Source: J134 sp964484045
GTDB lineage: Bacteria; Pseudomonadota; Alphaproteobacteria; Sphingomonadales; Rhodothalassiaceae
DNA: 16,531 nt
Direction of reading: 5' to 3'
NCBI GenBank assembly: GCA_964484045.1
Contig: CAZAEP010000025.1
Location: 1-16,531 of the forward strand
The notes beneath the pieces were generated by a model. It made no database searches, was not told the DNA's origin, and saw nothing but the letters and a program-made list of their open reading frames with translations. The translations under genes and the position numbers were made by a program. Of this stretch, positions 1-7,566 are shown in pieces (within the stretch, counting starts at the first letter, position 1; every line of letters starts with the position of its first letter).

Positions 1-372
1 ATTCTCTCCCGCCGTCTTCACGAGCATCGGGCCGAGCGGGCGGCCGGCGAAGATGTGGACGTGGAAATGGGGCACCTCCTGATGGGCGTTCGCGCCGTGA
101 TTGGCGAGCAGGCGATAGCCGCTCTCGGCGACGCCGAGCTTCTCCGCCACCGCCCGCACGGCGCGGAAGAAGCCGGCGATCTCGGCGTCGGACGCTCTCG
201 CGGCGAAGTCGTCGAAAGACGCATATTCGCCCTTCGGGATCACCAGTACGTGCACCGGCGCCTGCGGGTTGATGTCGGGGAAGGCGAGCGCGAACGCGTC
301 CTCGTGGATGATCTCGGCCGGGATCTCGCGGCGCAGGATGCGCGCGAAGACGTTGTTCGAATCGTAGGCCAT
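1..372 (-). CDS. HIT-family (HinT-like) purine nucleotide hydrolase, partial
   Basis: The gene is cut by the left edge of the window; 124 N-terminal residues are visible. HIT proteins of the HinT branch hydrolyse purine nucleoside phosphoramidates and adenylates in the cytoplasm. The diagnostic histidine triad HFHVH is at residues 102-106, within the context NHGANAHQEVPHFHVHIF, followed by GRPLG. The N-terminal pattern NNVFARILRREIPAEII is also typical of the family. The ATG at 372 is preceded by a perfect AGGAGG (minus strand, 381-386) with an 8-base spacer, so the start is secure. It lies 81 bases downstream of the grpE stop on the same strand and may be read through from hrcA-grpE or have its own promoter. 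The exact substrate cannot be told from the sequence. Confidence 0.93.
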   Translation of the reverse strand, partial: MAYDSNNVFARILRREIPAEIIHEDAFALAFPDINPQAPVHVLVIPKGEYASFDDFAARASDAEIAGFFRAVRAVAEKLGVAESGYRLLANHGANAHQEVPHFHVHIFAGRPLGPMLVKTAGEN

Positions 373-426
373 GGCGTTCTCCTCCTACCGCCGTGCCGGC
401 GCCGGTCGAGGGTAGCGCCCGCACCG

Positions 427-440
427 CCGTTTGCAAACGG
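427..440. promoter_or_regulatory. 14-bp perfect palindrome between grpE and the HIT gene
   Basis: CCGTTTGCAAACGG reads the same on both strands. It sits in the 81-base gap between the grpE stop and the HIT start, 55-68 bases upstream of the HIT ATG. The shape fits an operator for a dimeric regulator, but no regulator can be assigned. It has no T-run and would form a poor terminator because the two arms touch. Chance occurrence cannot be excluded. Confidence 0.25.
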
Positions 441-453
441 TTCCGCGAGGGCC

Positions 454-1077
454 TCAGGCCTCGGTGTCCACCCGCTCGGGTTCCGCCTTCGCGCCGCCCC
501 CCCTGGCCACCGTCACCATCGCCGGGCGCAGGAGGCGGTCCTTCAGCACATATCCCGCCTGATAGACGTCGACCACCGTGCCGGCCGGCTGATCCGCGGT
601 CTCGACCTCGGCCATCGCCTGGTGCAGATTGTGGTCGAACTTCTCGCCCGCGGGCACGATCTTGCGAATGCCGTGACGCTCGAAGGCGGCGAGAAGCTCG
701 CGCTCGGTCATCTCCACGCCCTCGACGAAGGCCTTGAGGCGGGGGTCGGCGCGCATCTCCTCGGGCACCGCCTCGAGCGCGCGGCGCAGATTGTCGGCGA
801 CCGCGAGGAGATCGCGCGCGAAGGCGGCGATGCCATAGGCCGCGATGTCCTTCTTTTCGCGCTCGGTGCGGCGAAGCACGTTCTCCACCTCGGCATGAGC
901 GCGCAGGGCCTGATCGCGCAGATGCTCGATCTCGCCCTCGAGCTCGCTGATCCGTGCCAGGGCGTCCGTCGTCTCGCCGTTTCCGGCCGACGAATTCGCT
1001 CCGCCGGCGTCTCCCGCCGCGGCCGCGGCTTCGGCCGCCGCCTCCGCTCGATCCTTTCCTTTCTCCGCTCCGCTCAT
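454..1077 (-). CDS. grpE: GrpE nucleotide exchange factor
   Basis: GrpE releases ADP from DnaK and so drives the DnaK-DnaJ chaperone cycle in the cytoplasm. The 207-residue product has an alanine- and glycine-rich, low-complexity head (1-40), a long helical/coiled-coil dimerisation region (about 40-105, with EIEHLRDQALRAHAEVENVL) and the C-terminal beta domain that contacts DnaK. The family signature VVDVYQAGYVLKDRLLRPAM is at about 168-187. Length is normal for alphaproteobacterial GrpE. The ATG at 1077 is the only plausible start; an AGGAG is present upstream but 14 bases away, so initiation may be modest or coupled. It follows hrcA by 44 bases on the same strand, the usual hrcA-grpE heat-shock pair. 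Confidence 0.97.
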   Translation of the reverse strand: MSGAEKGKDRAEAAAEAAAAAGDAGGANSSAGNGETTDALARISELEGEIEHLRDQALRAHAEVENVLRRTEREKKDIAAYGIAAFARDLLAVADNLRRALEAVPEEMRADPRLKAFVEGVEMTERELLAAFERHGIRKIVPAGEKFDHNLHQAMAEVETADQPAGTVVDVYQAGYVLKDRLLRPAMVTVARGGGAKAEPERVDTEA

Positions 1078-1121
1078 GGCGTCCGTCCGTCTCCTGAATG
1101 TCCGATGGCACGTCTTCCCGG

Positions 1122-2159
1122 CTAGAGAAGCGTGCCGACCACCTTCGCCGTATAATCCACCATCGGGATGATGCGTCCGTAATTGATCCGTGTCGGGCCG
1201 ATGACCCCGATCACCCCGACGATCTTGCCGTTGCCCTTCATATAGGGCGAAACGATGAGAGAACTACCCGAAAGCGAAAAGAGCTTGTTCTCCGATCCGA
1301 TGAAAATCTTCACGCCGTCGGCGCGGCGCGCCTCCTCGAGAAGGCGAATGAGCCCCTCCTTGGTCTCGAGGTCCTCGAACAGCTTGCGAATCCGCTCGAG
1401 CTCCTCGAGCGCGTGCACATTCTCGAGAAGATTGGCCCGGCCGCGCACGATCAGCGACGGCGCACCGCCACCCGACCAGGTGGCGATGCCCTCCTCGACC
1501 ACCTTGGCGCTCAACTGGTCGAGCTCGGCGCGCTGCTCCTTGAGCTCGCGCTCGATGATCTTGCGCGCCTCCTCGAAGGTGCGGTTCTGGAATCGCGCAT
1601 TGAGATAGTTCGTCGCCCGCGTCAGGGCCGCGACCGGCATGCCGGCGGGCAGCGCGATGACCCGGTTCTCGACCGTCCCTTCCTCGGTGACGATGACCAC
1701 CAGCGCGCGGCCGGGCGAGAGCGCCACGAACTCGATATGCTTGACCGGAGCCTCCACCTTGGGCGCGAGAACGAGACCGGCGCACTGGCAGAGACCGGAG
1801 AGAAGCTCGGTCGCTTCCGAAAGTACTTCCTCGCGCTGCCGCCCCTTGGCGGCGCAGCGGGCGTCGATCCGCGCGCGCTCCTCCTCCGTCAGGTCGCCGA
1901 TCTCGAGCAGCCCGTCGACGAAGAGACGCAGGCCGAGCTCGGTCGGGACACGCCCCGCCGAGGTGTGCGGCGAGTAGATGAGGCCGGTTTCCTCGAGATC
2001 GGCCATCACATTGCGAATCGAGGCCGGCGACAGCTCGACCCCGGGCTGCCGCGACACCGTGCGCGAGCCCACCGGCTCGCCGCGCTCGAGATAGGTCTCG
2101 ACGATCGAGCGGAAGATCGCGCGCGAACGGGCATCGAGATTTTCGATCTGCAAGGTCAT
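1122..2159 (-). CDS. hrcA: HrcA heat-inducible transcription repressor
   Basis: HrcA represses class I heat-shock operons by binding CIRCE and is itself stabilised by GroEL. The product shows the N-terminal winged helix (ARSRAIFRSIVETYLERGEP, then SPASIRNVMADLEETGLI and PHTSAGRVPTELGLRLFVD) followed by the GAF-like and inserted dimerisation domains, ending VDYTAKVVGTLL. I chose the ATG at 2159 (345 aa) because the likely promoter at 2187-2215 would start transcription near 2180, leaving almost no leader for the in-frame GTG at 2174, which would give 350 aa. The GTG cannot be ruled out if the mRNA is nearly leaderless. No CIRCE sequence is visible in this divergent region, so its targets (presumably groESL) are elsewhere. 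Forms an operon with grpE. Confidence 0.96.
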   Translation of the reverse strand: MTLQIENLDARSRAIFRSIVETYLERGEPVGSRTVSRQPGVELSPASIRNVMADLEETGLIYSPHTSAGRVPTELGLRLFVDGLLEIGDLTEEERARIDARCAAKGRQREEVLSEATELLSGLCQCAGLVLAPKVEAPVKHIEFVALSPGRALVVIVTEEGTVENRVIALPAGMPVAALTRATNYLNARFQNRTFEEARKIIERELKEQRAELDQLSAKVVEEGIATWSGGGAPSLIVRGRANLLENVHALEELERIRKLFEDLETKEGLIRLLEEARRADGVKIFIGSENKLFSLSGSSLIVSPYMKGNGKIVGVIGVIGPTRINYGRIIPMVDYTAKVVGTLL

Positions 2160-2186
2160 GGCGTCATCCGACACATCTGCGGCCCT

Positions 2187-2215
2187 GATTTAGGAATCAA
2201 CCCCGCGAGCGTCAA
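2187..2215 (-). promoter_or_regulatory. Predicted sigma-70 type promoter for hrcA-grpE
   Basis: On the minus strand TTGACG (2210-2215) is followed after exactly 17 bases by TAAATC (2187-2192). The -35 matches the consensus in 5 of 6 positions; the -10 is weak (3 of 6). The position, just upstream of the hrcA start, supports it. A small inverted repeat, TGATT-TAGG-AATCA (2186-2199), overlaps the -10 and could be an operator half, but it is short. Confidence 0.4.
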
Positions 2216-2314
2216 TCGGTGCGCCATCGACTCTGGACGGCCGCGCTCCGGACCGGTAGACACACGCCGGAAAGCGGCGACGAAACGGCCGCCTGAGCGG
2301 AAGAAAGGATCATC

Positions 2315-3034
2315 ATGCGGGCATCCGGACGCGCCCCCGACGAACTGCGCCCCGTCAGCTTCGAGATCGGGGCGGCGAAGCACGCCGAGGGGTCCTGCCT
2401 CGTCAGGTTCGGGGACACGCATGTTCTCTGCACCGCCTCTCTGGAAAACCGCCCGCCGCCCTGGCGCAGGGACAGCGGCCGCGGCTGGGTGACGGCGGAG
2501 TATGGCATGCTGCCCCGGGCCACGCATAGCCGCACCGATCGCGAGGCCGCGCGCGGCCGGCAGAGTGGACGCACACAGGAGATCCAGCGCCTCATCGGCC
2601 GCTCCCTGCGCGCGGTGACCGAGCTCGAGCGTCTCGGCGAGCGGCAGATCCGCATCGACTGCGACGTCCTGCAGGCCGATGGCGGCACGCGGACGGCGGC
2701 GATCTCGGGTGCCTTCGTCGCCCTTGTCGAGGCGCTGCGCTATCTGCGCGACGGCGGTCTCATCGAGACCCTGCCGATTCGCGAGCCGGTGGCCGCGGTC
2801 TCCTGCGGCATCGTCGACGGGGCGCTGCTGCTCGATCTCGACTATGAGGAGGACAGCCGCGCCGCCACCGACGCCAATTTCGTCCTCACCGCCTCGGGGC
2901 GCATCGTCGAGGTGCAGGCGACGGCCGAGGACGAGGCGTTCTCCGAAGAGGAGCTGATGCGGCTGTTGCGACTGGCGCGCATCGGCTGCGACCGGATCAT
3001 CGCCGAACAGAAACGCGTCCTCGGCTTGCGCTGA
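2315..3034 (+). CDS. rph: Ribonuclease PH
   Basis: RNase PH is a phosphorolytic 3'-to-5' exoribonuclease that trims tRNA 3' ends and also degrades structured RNA; it works as a hexamer in the cytoplasm. At 239 residues it has the family's normal length. Seen in the sequence: the N-terminal SGRAPDELRPV, the GDTHVLCTASLE strand region, GRTQEIQRLIGRSLR (about 85-99), and the phosphate-site region DCDVLQADGGTRTAAISGAF. The ATG at 2315 has AAAGGA with a 5-base spacer. It is divergent from hrcA and first in an rph-rdgB-hemW run; rdgB starts 8 bases after its stop. There is no sign of the C-terminal frameshift known from E. coli K-12. Confidence 0.97.
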   Translation: MRASGRAPDELRPVSFEIGAAKHAEGSCLVRFGDTHVLCTASLENRPPPWRRDSGRGWVTAEYGMLPRATHSRTDREAARGRQSGRTQEIQRLIGRSLRAVTELERLGERQIRIDCDVLQADGGTRTAAISGAFVALVEALRYLRDGGLIETLPIREPVAAVSCGIVDGALLLDLDYEEDSRAATDANFVLTASGRIVEVQATAEDEAFSEEELMRLLRLARIGCDRIIAEQKRVLGLR

Positions 3035-3042
3035 CGTCGGCG

Positions 3043-3663
3043 ATGGGCAGCGGAGACACGTGCAGGACCCCGCGCCGCTTCGCCGGCGACCGGCTGGTCA
3101 TCGCCAGCCACAACCGGGGCAAGGTCGCCGAGATTTCCGACCTTCTGGCGCCGCTCGGCGTGGACGTGGTTCCGGCCGCCGCGCTCGGGCTCGCCGAGCC
3201 GGAGGAGACGGGGACGACGTTCCGCGAAAACGCCGAGCTCAAGGCGCGCGCCGCGGCGCGGGCGTCCGGCCTGCCCGCGCTCGCCGACGATTCCGGGCTC
3301 GCGGTCGACGCGCTCGACGGTGCGCCCGGCATCCACTCGGCGCGCTGGGCCGGCGCGGCGCGCGATTTCGCCGCCGCCATGCGCAGGCTGGAGGCGGCGC
3401 TCGGGGGGGAGCCGGGCCGGGCGCGCTTCGTCTGTGCGCTGGCGCTCGCCTGGCCCGACGGCCATGTCGAGACGGTCGAGGGAACGGTCTCGGGGCATCT
3501 GCGTTTTCCGCCCCGCGGAGCGCGCGGTTTCGGCTATGATCCGGTTTTCGTCCCCGACGGTCATGACATCACCTTCGGCGAGATGGAGCCGGAACGCAAA
3601 CATGCCATCAGCCACCGCGCCGACGCCTTTCGCAAGCTCCTCGCCCGCTGTTTCGGCGCCTGA
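3043..3663 (+). CDS. rdgB: RdgB/HAM1 dITP/XTP pyrophosphatase
   Basis: This enzyme hydrolyses non-canonical purine nucleoside triphosphates (dITP, XTP) to the monophosphate, keeping them out of DNA. The 206-residue product carries the nucleotide-binding SHNRGKVAEI (22-31), the FRENAELKARA helix, LADDSGLAVDALDGAPGIHS (catalytic ADDSGL at about 81-86), FVCALALA and the C-terminal GFGYDPVF plus KHAISHRADAF. All expected key residues are present. The start at 3043 is the only in-frame ATG before the first motif, but no good ribosome-binding site precedes it; translation is probably coupled to rph, whose stop is 8 bases upstream. The last 62 bases overlap the start of hemW in another frame. Confidence 0.96.
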   Translation: MGSGDTCRTPRRFAGDRLVIASHNRGKVAEISDLLAPLGVDVVPAAALGLAEPEETGTTFRENAELKARAAARASGLPALADDSGLAVDALDGAPGIHSARWAGAARDFAAAMRRLEAALGGEPGRARFVCALALAWPDGHVETVEGTVSGHLRFPPRGARGFGYDPVFVPDGHDITFGEMEPERKHAISHRADAFRKLLARCFGA

Positions 3664-4837
3664 GCCGGCGCGCGCGCCGCTCGCGGTCTATGTCCACTGG
3701 CCCTTCTGCGCGCGCAAATGCCCCTATTGCGACTTCAACAGCCATGTCCGCAAGGAGGTCGACGCGGCACGCTTCGGGGCCGCGCTGGTGCGCGAGATCG
3801 AGACGACCGCGGCGCACCATCCCGAGCATGTCGTCGCCAGCATCTTCTTCGGCGGCGGCACGCCCTCGCTGATGCCGGCGGACGTCGTGGCGCGGGTCGT
3901 CGATGCGGTCGGGACCGCCTGGCCGGTCGCGGACGATGTCGAGATCACGCTCGAGGCCAACCCCTCGAGCGCCGAGGCGGAGCGGTTCGCGGGCTATCGC
4001 GCCGCCGGCGTCAACCGGCTCTCGCTCGGCGTGCAGGCGCTCGATGACGGCGCGTTGCGCTTTCTCGGGCGGCTGCACGACGTACGGACGGCGCTGGCGG
4101 CGCTCGGGCTGGCGCTCGAGGTCTTTCCGCGGGTGAGCGCCGATCTCATCTATGCCCGTCCGGGGCAGACGCCGGACGCCTGGCGGCGCGAGCTTGCGCG
4201 CGCGCTTGCGCTGGGGGTCGGCCATCTCTCGCTCTATCAGCTCAGCATCGAGCCGGGCACCGCCTTTCATCGCCGGGCGGCGGCGGGCGCGGCGCTGGCC
4301 GCCGATCCCGATCGGGCCGCCGACCTCTATGACCTGACGCAGGAGATGACCGCGGCCGCCGGCCTGCCGGCCTACGAGATTTCCAATCATGCCCGGCCGG
4401 GGGCGGAGAGCCGGCACAATCTCGCCTACTGGCAGGCCGGACACTATGCCGGCATCGGTCCCGGGGCGCACGGGCGCCTGCCCGCCGCCGGCGGCGGCGT
4501 CTGCGCCGTCGCCAATCACCGCCGCCCGGAGCGCTGGCTTGCGGCGGTGGAGGCGGCGGGGCTCGGCCGCGAACGCGTCGAAGCGATCGATCCGGAGACC
4601 CGCGCCCGCGAGGCGGTGATGATGGGCCTGCGCCTCGTGCGCGGCATCGACAAGGCGCTCTTTCGCGCCCGCACGGGGCGGGCGCTTGCGGCGGTGGTCG
4701 ACATGGAGGCGGTGCACAGGCTTGCCGGCGCGGGATTCCTCGTCGACGGAAGCGATCGTCTCGCAGCGACGCCGGAGGGGCGTCCGGTGCTCAACGCGCT
4801 GCTGCGCGAGCTGCTCCTTGCGTCGTCTCGGCACTGA
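3602..4837 (+). CDS. hemW: HemW radical SAM haem chaperone (coproporphyrinogen oxidase-like)
   Basis: HemW binds haem and passes it to haem proteins; it resembles anaerobic coproporphyrinogen III oxidase HemN but usually lacks that activity. The radical SAM cluster motif is CARKCPYCDF (cysteines 36, 40, 43): the residue after the last Cys is D-F rather than the extra Cys of HemN, which favours HemW. Further motifs are GGGTPS (84-89), GVNRLSLGVQALDD, SADLIYARPGQTP, LSLYQLSIEPGTAF and YEISNHARPG with HNLAYW. It has 411 residues from the ATG at 3602. This start lies inside rdgB (62-base overlap); no nearer in-frame ATG or GTG precedes the first conserved strand (AVYVHWPFC), so the first 25 or so residues may be variable. 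Its 3' end overlaps the convergent lipoprotein gene by 47 bases. Confidence 0.95.
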   Translation: MPSATAPTPFASSSPAVSAPEPARAPLAVYVHWPFCARKCPYCDFNSHVRKEVDAARFGAALVREIETTAAHHPEHVVASIFFGGGTPSLMPADVVARVVDAVGTAWPVADDVEITLEANPSSAEAERFAGYRAAGVNRLSLGVQALDDGALRFLGRLHDVRTALAALGLALEVFPRVSADLIYARPGQTPDAWRRELARALALGVGHLSLYQLSIEPGTAFHRRAAAGAALAADPDRAADLYDLTQEMTAAAGLPAYEISNHARPGAESRHNLAYWQAGHYAGIGPGAHGRLPAAGGGVCAVANHRRPERWLAAVEAAGLGRERVEAIDPETRAREAVMMGLRLVRGIDKALFRARTGRALAAVVDMEAVHRLAGAGFLVDGSDRLAATPEGRPVLNALLRELLLASSRH

Positions 4838-6173
4838 TATGCGCCGGCTGGAAGCCGGTGGCGGCGGGGTCGATGATCTCGAAGCCGCCGCGGGCGAAGC
4901 CGAGCACGGCGAGCCGACGTTCGGCGATGCCGTCGGGGCGGAAGCGGAAGGCCCCGTCGAGGCCATAGAACCCGGCCGGGTCGGTGAGGGCGGCCGAGGT
5001 GAAGCGCTCCTCCTTCACCGGATTGCGCGCCAGCGTGGCGACCAGCGCCATGGCGTCATAGGCCAGCGTCGCGATGCGCGGCGCGGGATGCCCGAAGCTG
5101 CGCTCGAAACGGGCAAGAAAGGCCCGCGGCCGGTCGGGATCGGGGGCCGGGAACCAGGCCCCGCGCAGGGGCGGCTCGCGGGCGAGGTCGGGATCGTCCC
5201 AAAGCCCGGTGCCGAGAAACTGCACCTTTTCGGGGTCGATCTCGTAATAGGGAAGCAGGGGCGCGAGGGTCCGGATGAGGGGGTCGCCGGCGGCGACGAG
5301 GACGGCGTCGAAGCCCGGCCCTTCGAGGGTCTCGCGGCTTTCGAGCTGCTTCAGGATCTCCAGTGATAGATCGTCGCCGAGCGCTTTCAGGGCGGCGACT
5401 TCCGCCTCGTAGGCGGCGCGGCGCTCGTCATAATGCGCGAGCCGCTTGATCGGCGCCGCGAGGCGATCGGGATCCGGTGCGAAGCGCGCGATGGCGACCA
5501 CGTCGGCACCGCTCTGCTGCACCGCCGGGCCGAAGCTCTGCATCAGGCGATCGCCATAGGCGCTGAGCGGGATCAGCGCGGCGAATCGCCGGTGGCCGCG
5601 GCGGGCGGCATAGCCGATGATGCGCCGCACCTCCTGATCGGGCATGAACCCCATCAGATAGACTCCGGGCGCGGCCACCCGGCGGTTGTTGGAAAAGCCG
5701 ATCAACGGAATGCCGGCGGCGCGCAGGACGGGCGCGGCGGCGGCGATCGAATCGGCGAAAAGCGGTCCGATCGCCATGCGCACACCGGCGTCACGCGCCG
5801 CCAGGGCCGCCGCGCGCGCGCCCTCGGGGGTTCCCCGCGTATCGAAAGGGAGAAGCTCGAGCCGCGGGTCATAGGCATCAAAAAGCGCCAGGCTCGCGGC
5901 ATCGCGCAACGCCGCGCCGACATCGCCCGCCGGGCCGCTCAGCGGTACGAGAAGCGCGATGCGGACGGGTTCGAGCGCGAGCGGCGGGATGGTCTCCCGG
6001 CGGGAGGGGACGACCGCGGTCGACGGCGGCGCGGCGCCGGCCGGCCCTCCGACCACCGGCGGTGCCGGGCCGGCCTCCGGACCGGGTCGGGCGCATCCGG
6101 CGAGGAGCAGGATCGCAAGCGCCGCCGCCCCCATGCAGATCGCCCGTGCCGCCGATGTCGATGTCAAAAACAT
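4791..6173 (-). CDS. LpoA/YraM-like lipoprotein (penicillin-binding protein activator family)
   Basis: The product is a 460-residue outer-membrane lipoprotein candidate. A lipoprotein signal peptide ends in LLLAGC (lipobox LAGC, acylated Cys 27), followed by a proline- and alanine-rich linker (about 28-65) and a type 1 periplasmic-binding fold starting at IALLVPLSGPAGDVG. GTPEGARAAALAARDAGVRM, IGPLFADSI and PLIGFSNN match the Leu/Ile/Val-binding-like domain of LpoA. In gammaproteobacteria LpoA activates PBP1A from the outer membrane; the N-terminal TPR part of E. coli LpoA is absent here, so the same partner is not assured. The ATG at 6173 is preceded by a GA- and GG-rich stretch (AGGACGAGGAGG). 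It is divergent from rsmI, as in many proteobacteria, and its 3' end overlaps hemW by 47 bases tail to tail. Confidence 0.85.
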   Translation of the reverse strand: MFLTSTSAARAICMGAAALAILLLAGCARPGPEAGPAPPVVGGPAGAAPPSTAVVPSRRETIPPLALEPVRIALLVPLSGPAGDVGAALRDAASLALFDAYDPRLELLPFDTRGTPEGARAAALAARDAGVRMAIGPLFADSIAAAAPVLRAAGIPLIGFSNNRRVAAPGVYLMGFMPDQEVRRIIGYAARRGHRRFAALIPLSAYGDRLMQSFGPAVQQSGADVVAIARFAPDPDRLAAPIKRLAHYDERRAAYEAEVAALKALGDDLSLEILKQLESRETLEGPGFDAVLVAAGDPLIRTLAPLLPYYEIDPEKVQFLGTGLWDDPDLAREPPLRGAWFPAPDPDRPRAFLARFERSFGHPAPRIATLAYDAMALVATLARNPVKEERFTSAALTDPAGFYGLDGAFRFRPDGIAERRLAVLGFARGGFEIIDPAATGFQPAHISAETTQGAARAAAR

Positions 6174-6241
6174 CCTCCTCGTCCTCGCGACCGCGTGTAA
6201 ACTGGTCCTTCGATTATCTCCCGCGCAGAGAAGGCGAGATT

Positions 6242-7102
6242 GTGTCGGACCCCGAAACGCCCCTCGATCCCGGGCTTTACATCGTCGCGACGCCGATTGG
6301 CAATCTCGGCGACATCACCTTGCGCGCGCTCGACGTGCTGCGCGGCGTCGACCGCATCGCCTGCGAGGACACGCGGGTGACGCGACGGCTGCTGGCGCGT
6401 TACGGGATCGAGAAGCCCCTTCTTGCCTATCACGATCACAATGCCGTCGCGATGCGGCCGAAATTGCTCGACCGGCTCGCGGCGGGAGAGCGCATCGCGC
6501 TGGTCTCGGATGCCGGCACGCCGCTCATCGCCGACCCCGGCTACAGGCTGGTCGCGGCGGCGGCGACGGCGGGGGTCGCGGTGCGGAGCATCCCCGGCCC
6601 GAGCGCGCTCACCGCGGCGCTCGCGGTCGCCGGTCTGCCCACCGACCGGGTGCTCTTTCTCGGCTTCCTTCCCGCCAGACGCAGCGCGCGCCGGGCCGCG
6701 CTCGCGGCGGCGGCGGATGTGCCGGCGAGCCTCGTCGTCTATGAGGGCCCGCACCGCCTGGAAAAAAGCCTCGCCGACATGTGCCGCGTTCTCGGCGATC
6801 GCGAGGCCGCGCTCTGCCGCGAACTGACCAAGCTTCACGAGGAGGTGCGGCGCGATCGCCTGGAGCGCCTTGCCGCGGCGGTGGCGGCGGGCGAGATCGC
6901 GGCGCGTGGCGAGATCGTGCTCGTGATCGCGCCGCCGGACCGGGACGAGCGGCCGCGCGACGATCTCGAGGCCGTCCTCGAAGCCGCCCTCGAGACCCTG
7001 TCCCTGCGCGAGGCGGTGCACGCGGTCGCGTGGATGACGAAGCGCCCCCGTGCGGAGGTCTATGCGCGGGCGCTCGCGATCAAGAACGCGCGCGAAGGCT
7101 GA
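6242..7102 (+). CDS. rsmI: RsmI 16S rRNA (cytidine-1402-2'-O)-methyltransferase
   Basis: RsmI 2'-O-methylates C1402 of 16S rRNA at the decoding centre, using S-adenosylmethionine. Seen: TPIGNLGDITLRALDVL (from residue 17), CEDTRVTRRLL, AYHDHN, the SAM-binding SDAGTPLIADPG (89-100), IPGPSALTAAL, GLPTDRVLFLGFLP and the C-terminal RGEIVLVI. The start is GTG at 6242 (286 residues, the normal length), chosen because GAAGG lies 7 bases upstream and the protein then begins a few residues before the first conserved strand; an in-frame ATG at 6155 would add a long, unconserved head that overlaps the divergent lipoprotein gene. yraN begins 4 bases after the stop, so the two are co-transcribed. Confidence 0.95.
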   Translation: MSDPETPLDPGLYIVATPIGNLGDITLRALDVLRGVDRIACEDTRVTRRLLARYGIEKPLLAYHDHNAVAMRPKLLDRLAAGERIALVSDAGTPLIADPGYRLVAAAATAGVAVRSIPGPSALTAALAVAGLPTDRVLFLGFLPARRSARRAALAAAADVPASLVVYEGPHRLEKSLADMCRVLGDREAALCRELTKLHEEVRRDRLERLAAAVAAGEIAARGEIVLVIAPPDRDERPRDDLEAVLEAALETLSLREAVHAVAWMTKRPRAEVYARALAIKNAREG

Positions 7103-7106
7103 GGCG

Positions 7107-7484
7107 ATGAGCGCCGGGCGCATCAGGGCGGAACGCCGTGGCCGCCGGGCGGAGCGGATCGCGGCGCTGTGGCTGCGCCTCAAGGGCTATCGCATTCTCG
7201 CCCGCCGCTATCGCACGCCGGTGGGCGAGATCGATCTCGTCGTGCGTCGCGGTCGCACGCTGGCCTTCGTCGAGGTCAAGGCGCGGGCGCGCATGAGCGT
7301 CGCGCTGGAGGCGATTTCGGCGCGTCAGCGGCGGCGGGCGACACAGGCCGCGCGCGCCTATCTGGGCCGCCATCCGCCGTCGCCCGGCATGATCCTGCGC
7401 TTCGATGCGCTGATCCTGTGTCCGGGGCGTCGGCCGCACCACATCGTCAGTGCCTGGGAGGCGCAGGATACGGGTCTGCCGTGA
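7107..7484 (+). CDS. yraN: YraN family (UPF0102) putative endonuclease-like protein
   Basis: A 125-residue basic protein of the UPF0102 family, which has a PD-(D/E)XK nuclease-like fold; its cellular role is not firmly established. The core motif GEIDLVV (40-46) followed by FVEVKAR (54-60) gives the candidate acidic and lysine residues E41, D43, E56 and K58, so the site looks intact. The C-terminal RFDALIL matches the family. The ATG at 7107 has GAAGG 8 bases upstream, inside the end of rsmI; the genes are 4 bases apart. The rsmI-yraN linkage is common in proteobacteria. Confidence 0.92.
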   Translation: MSAGRIRAERRGRRAERIAALWLRLKGYRILARRYRTPVGEIDLVVRRGRTLAFVEVKARARMSVALEAISARQRRRATQAARAYLGRHPPSPGMILRFDALILCPGRRPHHIVSAWEAQDTGLP

Positions 7485-7502
7485 GCGGCGGGGTCCTGAC
7501 GC

Positions 7503-7531
7503 TTACCCCGGCGCGGAAAAGGCTCTATAAG
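7503..7531 (+). promoter_or_regulatory. Predicted promoter for gshB
   Basis: TTACCC (7503-7508), a 17-base spacer and TATAAG (7526-7531). The -10 matches the consensus in 5 of 6 positions, the -35 in only 3. The expected start near 7538 would give a leader of about 29 bases before the gshB ATG. It lies in the 82-base gap after yraN, so gshB could also be read from upstream. Confidence 0.4.
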
Positions 7532-7566
7532 GCGTCACGGACTTTCCTTCGACGGAGCACCCCGGG

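Noticed and set aside
2175..2314. CIRCE operator expected near hrcA
   Set aside because: No TTAGCACTC-N9-GAGTGCTAA or near match is present in the divergent region.
1098..2492. Long plus-strand open frame (464 codons) opposite hrcA
   Set aside because: It is the antisense shadow of hrcA and part of rph; composition is arginine/aspartate-rich without any domain pattern.
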